Source: JBNKFQ01 sp050289385
GTDB taxonomy: Bacteria > Pseudomonadota > Gammaproteobacteria > Pseudomonadales > Porticoccaceae
Assembly (NCBI GenBank): GCA_050289385.1
Contig: JBNKFQ010000138.1
Coordinates: 1-16,797 of the forward strand
Direction of reading: 5' to 3'
DNA: 16,797 nt
Shown here: positions 6,742-14,006 of the stretch, in pieces
Layout: the number at the start of each line of letters is the position of its first letter
Numbering within the stretch: the first letter of the stretch is position 1
Made by a program: the position numbers and the translations under genes
Notes under the pieces: model-generated
Database searches by the model: none
Told to the model about the DNA's origin: nothing
The model's input: only the letters and a program-made list of their open reading frames with translations

Positions 6742-9150
6742 TTAAAACTCAACTCCCAGGCTAAAGCCAAAGGTGCGTGGTCTGGGTGGCAGCGCCGATG
6801 TAAAAGAACTTTCGTCGTAGCCGCTGCCAAACACCACATTCCGGAAGGGGTCAAAGGAGCCGGTTTCGTTAAGCAGGTTTCTGGCAAACACTCCAAGGGT
6901 AACCGTATCCGTCCAGTCCCAGGTCATGTTGGCGTTTAACATTTCGATAACATCGGACTCACCAGTAAATGCAAAGTACCCAACCCGGTTGCGCCATTCC
7001 ACCTTACCTTTGCGGTTGTAATCCAGGCTAAACACTCCGGGTCGGCCAGCCAGGTCAAAGTCGTAATCCGCTGTGAATCCGAACTGCACCTTGGGAACCA
7101 TAGGCAAGGTGTCACCAACATTGAATGGTTGTCCTTCAAAATCCGACTCTACCAGGGTTGGATCAGTGACCGTACCGTGGGTACCGAGTGTGAAGCGGTC
7201 AGATACCTTCCACTCAATATTCCAATCCACGCCTTTAGACTCCCCAATGCCACCGTTCAGCAACGCATTAAATGGTGTGCCAGGAACGGTACTGACAATT
7301 TGAAAGCCGTCCATCCGGCTGAAAAATAAAGCCACGTCGTAGTTCACCGCACCATCCAGCAAATAGCCCTTGCTACCAAGCTCATAGCTCCAGGTAGTTT
7401 CCGGATCGTAGTTGCTGTATTCAGGTAGCGCTGCGTTGTTAAAACCACCACTACGAAAGCCCTTGCCCGCACTGGCATAAAGATTCATATCATTAGTGAC
7501 ATCGTAACGGACGTAAAAGCGGGGGCTAGTAGCGCTGAAGGTTTCATCGTTGGAAGGATCTTCATGTTTGTCTTCCTCGAAATAGCGTAAGCCAAGACCC
7601 ATTTCCAGATTGTCAGTAATGGCGTAGCCGGCCTCACCAAAAACCGCCCAGGATTCGTTCTTACCGTAATTTACTAATGGGATATTGTATACCCATGTAC
7701 CCTGAACCTCTCCTCGATAAGGACCGTAGGACGTATCGTAACCAGTGGCACGTTCGACCTCGTTGACTACGCCACCCACAGTCCACTGTAAGCGGCTGCC
7801 CGAGTTGGAACTGAAACGCAACTCGTTACTAAAAATCTCCCCGACCAACGGGGTATAGTGTTGAAACCAGACCCAGCCAAAATCCCAGTTATTGGCATTG
7901 GAAAGATTATAGGTGGCGTGTTCTATATCAATATAATTGGTGCTGTTCACAACGCTGAAGGCGCCAAAATTGTATTTTATGGTCAAGTTGTAAAGGTCAT
8001 AGTCCTGGCTGCTGGTTGGGTGGTCAAGACGCCCAAAAGCCTGTTCAAAGACCTGATTGTCAGTATTCTCTTCGAAACCATCCGTCGAGCTTAGACCGGC
8101 GTCTTTACGGAGCAGACTATAAGTTCCTGTCACTTCAAGATTGTCGGTAGGTTCCCAAAGCAATTTGGCGCGCACATAAGTCGCTTGAGAGTCGTTGATA
8201 TCTTCAACGCTCGCAGCCGGTTGATCGACCCAGCCGCCGTTATTTTCAAATACGCCAGCCACCCGCAGGGCAAGGCGGTTCTCGACAAGAGGAATATTAA
8301 CAACTCCTTTAACGTCCTGGCTCGGTGAACCACCCGTTGTGAAGGAAGTGGAAACATCAGCACGGCCACCAAACTCCTGCAAGTTCGGGTCTTTGGTAAT
8401 AAAGCGGATTGTGCCACCTACTGAGCCTTGGCCAAATAATGTACCTTGGGGTCCTTTTAGAATTTCAACCCGCTCGAGGTCGTAGGTTCGATAGTCAATT
8501 TGCAATACCGAGGAACCCACCGTTGGCGTTTCGTCGAGGTACACTCCCACCAATGCTTCGCCCACGGTACTGGCAAGGCCTCGCAAATAAATCCGTCGCT
8601 GCCCTATGTGGCCCCAGTCCATCACACTCAAACCCGGTACTGCCATTGCCAAGTCGTTAAAATCACTGATTTTACGCTGTTCCAACTCTTCAGACCCAAG
8701 AGCTATGATACTGATTGGCACATCTTTAATACTTCGTTCCTGTTTTTGAGCCGTTACAACCATTTCTTCTATCTGTTTGTTATTGCGGGAATCCAGTACT
8801 TTTTCCTGACCACTTGCCGCACCTGCATCAGAATCACGCGCAATCACATACATACCATCGCTGCGCTCACTGATTTTTAAATTGGTGCCATTTAGCATTT
8901 TATGCAAGGCCGTTTCGGAATTCATTTCACCAGTGACAGCCGAAACCAATATAGATGTGTCAACGTCCCGCTCAGCGATCAAATTTACTTTTGCCTGCTC
9001 GGCAAAAAGTGCGATGGCTGATTTTAACGGTTGTTGGTTAATTCGAAAATTCGCCTGATCGGCAAATACCGGCGCCGTTGCAGCGAGCACCATTGCCAAA
9101 CCGAGCGGTTTGACACCATAAGATGTTATTCGCATATTTTGTTTATTCAT
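6742..9150 (-). CDS. TonB-dependent outer membrane receptor with STN signalling domain (cassette B)
   Basis: An 802-residue paralogue of the cassette A receptor. The start at 9150 is chosen for its strong GAGGTGGG site and a clean signal peptide (cleavage about PVFA|DQ at residue 30). STN domain about 33-105, TonB-box-like EEMVVTA about 128-134, plug with IKDVPISI, LRGLA, EILKGPQGTLFG and IRFITKDP, then a barrel ending LPPRPRTFGFSLGVEF. Plug and barrel align with the cassette A receptor almost without gaps (shared GGWVDQP, NNALP-type loop positions, DWNI, FGFTADYDF, LFARNLLNE), while the STN domains differ strongly. It follows fecR by 99 bp, and that gap contains a TACAAT that could be a local -10. 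The ligand is unknown, and the close paralogy suggests related substrates for both receptors. Confidence 0.93.
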   Translation of the reverse strand: MNKQNMRITSYGVKPLGLAMVLAATAPVFADQANFRINQQPLKSAIALFAEQAKVNLIAERDVDTSILVSAVTGEMNSETALHKMLNGTNLKISERSDGMYVIARDSDAGAASGQEKVLDSRNNKQIEEMVVTAQKQERSIKDVPISIIALGSEELEQRKISDFNDLAMAVPGLSVMDWGHIGQRRIYLRGLASTVGEALVGVYLDETPTVGSSVLQIDYRTYDLERVEILKGPQGTLFGQGSVGGTIRFITKDPNLQEFGGRADVSTSFTTGGSPSQDVKGVVNIPLVENRLALRVAGVFENNGGWVDQPAASVEDINDSQATYVRAKLLWEPTDNLEVTGTYSLLRKDAGLSSTDGFEENTDNQVFEQAFGRLDHPTSSQDYDLYNLTIKYNFGAFSVVNSTNYIDIEHATYNLSNANNWDFGWVWFQHYTPLVGEIFSNELRFSSNSGSRLQWTVGGVVNEVERATGYDTSYGPYRGEVQGTWVYNIPLVNYGKNESWAVFGEAGYAITDNLEMGLGLRYFEEDKHEDPSNDETFSATSPRFYVRYDVTNDMNLYASAGKGFRSGGFNNAALPEYSNYDPETTWSYELGSKGYLLDGAVNYDVALFFSRMDGFQIVSTVPGTPFNALLNGGIGESKGVDWNIEWKVSDRFTLGTHGTVTDPTLVESDFEGQPFNVGDTLPMVPKVQFGFTADYDFDLAGRPGVFSLDYNRKGKVEWRNRVGYFAFTGESDVIEMLNANMTWDWTDTVTLGVFARNLLNETGSFDPFRNVVFGSGYDESSFTSALPPRPRTFGFSLGVEF

Positions 9151-9249
9151 ATCCCACCTCGAAATTAATATTGTAGAACACGTTTCAGCAGGCTGGCTCT
9201 GCGTCAACAACGCTATGACGCATATCTTTTTTAAAAGTGGACAAAAGTT

Positions 9250-10344
9250 TTACCTCTGATCACGCTTTTTTTTCAGAACCGCTTGATCGGATGATTGCCA
9301 TACAATATCGGCACCGCTAACTTCACCAAGAATTTCTACAATTTCACTGCCACGCTGCAACTGGAATGCCGCTGTCACAGGTGTACTATTCAAATCAGGA
9401 TCCAGAACATTAAATTTTAACCCGAGGTTTCGACACAGATCGTCCAACACCTGCGACAAAGGCGTATGATCATAAACCAACATACCCCTGCGCCAGGCAC
9501 CGACGGCATCGGCTTCGATGCGATCAACGCGCAGAGGTCTGGTACGATCTTGCGGCATTTCCAGTTGATTGCCAGCCACTACCTGTATTGCCTGCCGCTT
9601 ACCATTCGTATCTTTACGACGTGCGTCAGTAACATTGACAGCGCCCTGCGCAACCCTGAGCACCACTGCATGGCGGTGAGCATTAATGTTAAAACGGGTA
9701 CCAATGACTTCCACTCGCATATGAGCGGCAGCAACCTGAAAGACTCGAGCTGGATCGGCCTGAACATCAAACATGGCCTCGCCCGATCGCAACACTACCG
9801 AACGCTGCTGGTCGGTATAGGTAACCTCCACACGAGAACCGCTGGCCAGATTAATGGTGGAACCATCGGCCAGGGAAATATCCTCGGTCTGCCCCATTGC
9901 TGTTTCATAGACAAGTGGCTGCAGTGATTCTGGAGACCACAAGTTTTGCGCAACAAAAACAGCAAGCACCAGGCATGCTGCCATCGATACCGCAAAAACG
10001 GTTTTTTTAACCGCAGAGCCCAAACTCGTGTTGTTGTCGCTGACCTTGCGTCTGGCACCGGTCCAGGGCAGCAAGGTAGCCGATCCGCCAGATTTCCCTT
10101 GATCTGCGCTGCCGGATGCTGCGGTACTGTTAGCCAAGCCGCAAAGCTGACCGGCCCCATCCCAAATTTGTTTTACTTGGCTGTATGCAGAACGATGCAG
10201 CGGCGAAAGCGCCAACCAGCGATCAAAGCGTTGTCGGTCACTTTCGGCCGCCTCACCAGATGCCAGAAATACCACCCACTGCCGCGCCTGTTCGGTGGCC
10301 ATGGCTTCGGGTGTCTCTGATTCGTCAAACCATTCTTTGTCCAT
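9250..10344 (-). CDS. FecR-type transmembrane sigma regulator (cassette B)
   Basis: A 364-residue protein with the same order of parts as the cassette A FecR but little identity beyond family motifs. The DUF4880-type sigma-binding module is about residues 17-60 (ARQWVVFLASGE, FDRWLALSPLHRSAYS). A Ser/Gly-rich linker leads to the membrane helix at about 113-133. The FecR core spans about 145-245 (ISLADGSTINLASGS, VLRSGEAMFDV, VEVIGTRFNI, VLRVAQGAVNV), followed by a C-terminal LSQVLDDLCRNLGLKF segment typical of the STN-contact region. The start is the ATG at 10344, only 5 bp after the sigma stop codon. Its GGAG ribosome site overlaps the last sigma codons, implying translational coupling and balanced production of sigma and regulator. 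Confidence 0.92.
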   Translation of the reverse strand: MDKEWFDESETPEAMATEQARQWVVFLASGEAAESDRQRFDRWLALSPLHRSAYSQVKQIWDGAGQLCGLANSTAASGSADQGKSGGSATLLPWTGARRKVSDNNTSLGSAVKKTVFAVSMAACLVLAVFVAQNLWSPESLQPLVYETAMGQTEDISLADGSTINLASGSRVEVTYTDQQRSVVLRSGEAMFDVQADPARVFQVAAAHMRVEVIGTRFNINAHRHAVVLRVAQGAVNVTDARRKDTNGKRQAIQVVAGNQLEMPQDRTRPLRVDRIEADAVGAWRRGMLVYDHTPLSQVLDDLCRNLGLKFNVLDPDLNSTPVTAAFQLQRGSEIVEILGEVSGADIVWQSSDQAVLKKKRDQR

Positions 10345-10349
10345 CGTCC

Positions 10350-10886
10350 CTACTCCGGGTATTGCTCACTCAGGCGCTGCTGGCAAATTTCCAGGGCCCG
10401 GTATACATGTTTTTTGACGCCATCGCGCGAAATGCCCAACTCTCTGGCAATCGCTGCAAAATCCATCTGCTGTACCCTGTTCATCAAAAAGGCGCGGCGA
10501 CGACGTGCGGGCAGTTCATCAATGATCGACTGCAACATAACCAGTTTTTCACGACTGATTACGGTTTGTTCAGGGGAATCTGACCTCGACAGATCAGCAT
10601 CATCTGGCTGGCAGCTGTTTTCGGCGATTCGAGTTTGCTGGTAGCCTTGCCGAATAACCTGACGGCGCTTGGCGTCAACAGCCAAATTGCGGGCAGTGCG
10701 GTAGAGAAAAGCGCGCGGGTTGTCTATTTTGGCAGGCTCGGCAACCGACAGCAGATGCAAAAAAGCCTGCTGCAGCAGATCTTCGGCTTCGTCGTACCCG
10801 CACTGGTAATTTGATTGAATCCAGCCACGCACCTCATCGCCATAGCGACGATACAGCGCCTGCCACAATTCGTCATCGCTTGTCAT
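10350..10886 (-). CDS. FecI-like ECF sigma factor (cassette B)
   Basis: A 178-residue ECF sigma factor from the ATG at 10886. The frame stays open 29 codons further upstream, but that extension is Cys/Pro-rich and unlike sigma factors, and a plausible promoter falls inside it, so the shorter form is preferred. Region 2 is about residues 8-80 (DEAEDLLQQAFLHLL, RAFLYRTARNLAVDAKRR). Region 4 is about 112-168 (LQSIIDELPARRRRAFLMNR, helix-turn-helix FAAIARELGISRDGVKKHVYRA). The last codons carry the ribosome site of the following fecR gene. It is expected to drive the cassette B receptor when FecR is signalled. A palindromic repeat element lies upstream and separates it from the S9 gene on the same strand. 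Confidence 0.92.
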   Translation of the reverse strand: MTSDDELWQALYRRYGDEVRGWIQSNYQCGYDEAEDLLQQAFLHLLSVAEPAKIDNPRAFLYRTARNLAVDAKRRQVIRQGYQQTRIAENSCQPDDADLSRSDSPEQTVISREKLVMLQSIIDELPARRRRAFLMNRVQQMDFAAIARELGISRDGVKKHVYRALEICQQRLSEQYPE

Positions 10887-10910
10887 ACTTTGCCCCGTGT
10901 GTCTCCCTTT

Positions 10911-10938
10911 AGTATTGCACCTATCAGGCACGGGACAA
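10911..10938 (-). promoter_or_regulatory. Candidate sigma-70 promoter of cassette B
   Basis: On the minus strand, TTGTCC (10933-10938) and AATACT (10911-10916) are separated by 16 bp, each matching four of six consensus bases. The start site would fall near 10904, just ahead of the sigma gene ATG at 10886, which fits the shorter sigma start. It is not strong enough to be certain. Confidence 0.35.
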
Positions 10939-11071
10939 GCAGTTGTCTCTTGATACAATGCGCCCACAGTCATCCCCGTTGAAGTGACCAGCCGCTTGAA
11001 AACCAGTTACGGGCGCACTAAGACGGGTCAGAATGGCAAAAGGGGACAAAAGGGGGTGCTGGAATGCGTAT

Positions 11072-11296
11072 TTAAGCCTGAATGGGCTTTAAATGGTCGC
11101 ACGTCAGTAGTCGCACGTCGCACGCCAAAAGCAATGCCACATTTGCGGCTCTTAGCCAGAGAAGGCTTGATTAGTATGTCATATCTCCAAAAACTTCTTT
11201 AAAAGCGTGCGACGTGCGAAAAATAGTTTTACCATTTCGGCGCCGAAGGCGGTCCGAAGGACCGAGCGACAGCGAGTCACTACCGATGTGCGACCA
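11072..11296. repeat. Palindromic repeat element, MITE-like, copy 1
   Basis: An intergenic element of about 225 bp with no coding content. Terminal inverted repeats of 17 bp (11095-11111 and 11279-11295) differ at two positions. A second pair of 15-bp arms is perfect (11111-11125 and 11205-11219). The right part carries a hairpin, CGGTCC-GAA-GGACCG (11250-11264), and the palindrome CGGCGCCG. Bases 11225-11296 match the reverse complement of 16726-16797 at 71 of 72 positions, and 11072-11111 matches 16703-16743 in direct orientation. The left arm seems to lack about 58 bases present in the right arm. No transposase gene is seen, so any movement would have to be in trans. It also fills most of the gene-free stretch 10887-11314. 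Confidence 0.85.
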
Positions 11297-11314
11297 GTCC
11301 TTAATTAACAGATA

Positions 11315-13714
11315 TCAGAAAACAAAATCTTCCGGCGGCTTTTCGCCCAGCAAATTCTCAACCCAGTAGTCCCACTCCCGGCGTGTAGCGTAGCCCGGCA
11401 GATCCAGGTCCTCGCCAGGCAGCATCAGCATGTCGAAGGTTTTGTTGGCTTGCTGCAGAGCCTCGACAATGCGAAAGGCCGCCGATACGTGGAACACTTC
11501 ATTGAGCATACCGGCAATGATTAACAGTTTGCCACGCAAATTGGCGGCATCTTCTTCGATGTAGGGTCCGGGTTCGTGAATATTGGCAAAGGCACCAAAA
11601 TTGCGCATGTCGCCAGCAGCAATCCCGGTTACGCCTACCCGATAAAATTGCGGATGCCGGAACATGCCCCGAAGAGCAGAGGGCGCCATCCAGCTGCCCA
11701 CACCCACCCGCTGCAAATCCATATAGCTATATCGCTGCGCCAGTTGAGTGATGGCTGCAACGCTATCTTCCTGTCGATTGGCAGGCCACAGCTCAACCGC
11801 TGCCGAGGCAAATTCCCGACCCCGCAGGGGTGTGCCACGACCAGCCACCATCACCACAATAAAACCCAACTCGGCATAGGCGGCCGGCGACATATAAAGC
11901 CAGTTACCCGCAGTATTGTTGCTGAAGGAACCCACCGGCGTTTTATCGTGCTCGGTGCGATCCAGAATCGGGTAGCTTTTATCGGGCGAAAAGTCTGAGG
12001 GTTTATAGACCACTGCATAGATGTCCGTTTTGCCATCTGCCGCCTTCAGCATCACCGGCTCGGGCCAGCGCCAGAATTCCGGCAACGCAGAAAGGTCGGC
12101 CGCCTCGACATCCATCAACTTGTTGCCATCACGATCGTAAAGTTGAGTTACCGGCGCCTGGTCCACTCGCGAACGGGTAGTCACCACATAGTCGCCACCG
12201 GGCGAGACTGCCTGGGCATTATTATCCCGAAAGGAAATTCGACTGCGCTGGTCTAGAGCCGTATAGTCGTGGTCGCTGGATACGACAGTAGTGAGTTGGC
12301 CTGTGTCTATATTTACCCGGCAAATATCACCGTAATAAGGGTTACGGCCAGTAACGCGACCCACGGATTGCAAATACAGTTCACGCCGATCGGGGTCGTA
12401 ACGCAACACATTGCGCACGGTCCACGGGCCACTGGTTACAGGGCTCTTGAGCTTGCCACTGCCCAGGTCGTAAAGATACAGATGGGCCCAGCCACTGCGC
12501 TCGGAATACCAGATCAGCTCGTTGCTTTCGGGCAGTGGTACCATCAGGGTGGAAAGATGGGTATCGGGAATCAGGTTGAAGTTACCCTTGATCGGTTCCT
12601 CGATTACCACCCTTACCGAGCCACTGTGGGTGTCAAACGCCAGCAGAAGCGCTGCAGTGCCGTCGGCCTGCCAGTGCAGGTAGTAAGCGGTACGGCTGTC
12701 AGCACTCCACCAGCCACGCCGCCCGGAAAAGAAACCGGTGTAGTCAGGGTAAGAGATCGGTGTAGCCGGATAGTCGGCAAACTGTTGTTCTCCGTTATCA
12801 ACCTTGATGGCCACCAGATGGTACTTCTCAATATTTTCCTCACCAGGGAAGGCCTTGCGATATTCGGGGTCAATCAACCGGGGCCGCAAGCTGCCATCAC
12901 CGGGCACGTGTTCAACAATCGGTGGCCCGGCCTTGACCTCACGAGTATCGCGCACCACTGTCAGCACCCGCTGCGAATCAGGTGACCACAGAGCCTCCAG
13001 AGACGACCAGTGAATCCGTCCCTGGGCCGTCGAAGTGCCACCCCAGGCATAAAAGCGGTTGCCGTCTTCAGTCAAAGGCCGCTCTACACCGCTGTCGATG
13101 CTGTATAACCACAGGTTGTGATCGCGCTCGAACAAGGCATAGCGGCCGTCCGGCGACAGCTTCCAGTGATTCGGCCAGGTTCGAAGTTCCTGGCACTGTC
13201 CAGCCTCTGCATCGTAACGCCAGCGACGCTCAAACGCGTTAAAACTGACTCGTCGCGGTGAGAGTTCAATTTCCATATCGGCCAACGGCAAGTTACCGGC
13301 ATCCACCGGTGTGCCACTGGCCCCCTCCAGCGCTGCGGCCAAAGCGGAGTGATCAAAAGCACTGCGGTTTTTACCCTCGCCAGCGGTCACCAGACGGTAC
13401 TGCTTGCCAGCATGAGTATCACGCACATACCAAAAACTGTCGCTGTTCTGTATCCAGTTGGGATAGAGGGTGGTATTGAGCGCCAGTTTGCCACTTTGCG
13501 AGCCCTGTTCCAGTATGCGGGCACGTTGGTAGCGAGAAAGGATATCTGCAGAAGTGTCCTGATCACGCGCTACTTCAGATAGGCATTCATCGGGAAAGGC
13601 AGCAGAGGTTGGAATTGCTGCCCCGGAACTGCCCAACGCCAGTGCGGTGCCCAGCGAGGTTTGCATAAATTGTCTTCGCGACAACCTTTCAGAATGTGAT
13701 TTGCCAGCAGGCAT
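11315..13714 (-). CDS. Tat-exported S9 (DPP IV-like) family protein with degraded active site
   Basis: A 799-residue protein. The start at 13714 is preceded by a strong GAGGGGGGG site and followed by a Tat signal, SRRQFMQ (12-18) plus a hydrophobic stretch, so it should be exported folded to the periplasm. Residues about 60-540 form the DPPIV_N beta-propeller (LSPDGRYALFERDHNLWLYS, WSPDSQRV). About 560-799 is the S9 alpha/beta-hydrolase domain (FIVVMVAGRGTPLRGREF, RYSYMDLQRVGVG, LRHP-like FRHPQFY, KLLIIAGM, VEALQQANKTFDMLMLPG). The triad looks broken. The elbow GxSxGG reads VGSWMAPS with Ser674 as the only serine candidate in register. The catalytic Asp of HGxxD is Asn738, and the catalytic His of the DHG motif is Leu770. 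The Asp of DGRGTP is Ala. The frame is intact, so this looks like a maintained pseudoenzyme rather than a pseudogene. Confidence 0.85.
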   Translation of the reverse strand: MPAGKSHSERLSRRQFMQTSLGTALALGSSGAAIPTSAAFPDECLSEVARDQDTSADILSRYQRARILEQGSQSGKLALNTTLYPNWIQNSDSFWYVRDTHAGKQYRLVTAGEGKNRSAFDHSALAAALEGASGTPVDAGNLPLADMEIELSPRRVSFNAFERRWRYDAEAGQCQELRTWPNHWKLSPDGRYALFERDHNLWLYSIDSGVERPLTEDGNRFYAWGGTSTAQGRIHWSSLEALWSPDSQRVLTVVRDTREVKAGPPIVEHVPGDGSLRPRLIDPEYRKAFPGEENIEKYHLVAIKVDNGEQQFADYPATPISYPDYTGFFSGRRGWWSADSRTAYYLHWQADGTAALLLAFDTHSGSVRVVIEEPIKGNFNLIPDTHLSTLMVPLPESNELIWYSERSGWAHLYLYDLGSGKLKSPVTSGPWTVRNVLRYDPDRRELYLQSVGRVTGRNPYYGDICRVNIDTGQLTTVVSSDHDYTALDQRSRISFRDNNAQAVSPGGDYVVTTRSRVDQAPVTQLYDRDGNKLMDVEAADLSALPEFWRWPEPVMLKAADGKTDIYAVVYKPSDFSPDKSYPILDRTEHDKTPVGSFSNNTAGNWLYMSPAAYAELGFIVVMVAGRGTPLRGREFASAAVELWPANRQEDSVAAITQLAQRYSYMDLQRVGVGSWMAPSALRGMFRHPQFYRVGVTGIAAGDMRNFGAFANIHEPGPYIEEDAANLRGKLLIIAGMLNEVFHVSAAFRIVEALQQANKTFDMLMLPGEDLDLPGYATRREWDYWVENLLGEKPPEDFVF

Positions 13715-13734
13715 TACCCCCCCTCAGAACATCA

Positions 13735-13811
13735 TTGGTCAAATCCGCATTACTTTACATCAGCTTTCAGGGCCTGTTAACAAGCCCTGGCAAAACAGTA
13801 TTTTTGACCAA
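13735..13811. promoter_or_regulatory. Nested dyad symmetry in the divergent S9/MOSC intergenic region
   Basis: Outer arms TTGGTCAAA (13735-13743) and TTTGACCAA (13803-13811) are exact reverse complements. Between them, 13768-13789 is a 22-bp palindrome with a single mismatched pair and GTTAAC at its centre. The dyads lie 21-97 bp upstream of the S9 start codon and about 200 bp upstream of the MOSC fusion, a normal place for an operator. A terminator role is unlikely since no gene ends here. Confidence 0.45.
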
Positions 13812-14006
13812 CCTGTAGCTCTTGATACTATCGTGCCCTGCTCTATTATTTCGGGATTTTCATAAAGAGGTCTCGACAAGCAACCGCCCACCCACTTGCC
13901 TTGATCCTGAACCCGTCTGAACGCCACAGATATACTGTAATTAATCAGACGCTCCGTGATATATACTGCGCGCTTTGAATACACCAAGTGATCAAGGCAA
14001 ATACCT

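Noticed and set aside
10887..10973. 29-residue N-terminal extension of the cassette B sigma factor
   Set aside because: The extension is unlike ECF sigma factors, and a plausible promoter (10911-10938) overlaps it. The ATG at 10886 leaves a normal-length FecI-type protein.
10984..11202. 72-codon plus-strand frame across the repeat element
   Set aside because: It is built largely from the palindromic repeat, with no ribosome site or recognisable domain.
11315..13714. S9 gene as a frameshifted pseudogene
   Set aside because: The frame is continuous for 799 codons and sequence on both sides of the altered active-site motifs stays in register with the family, so substitutions rather than a frameshift explain the changes.
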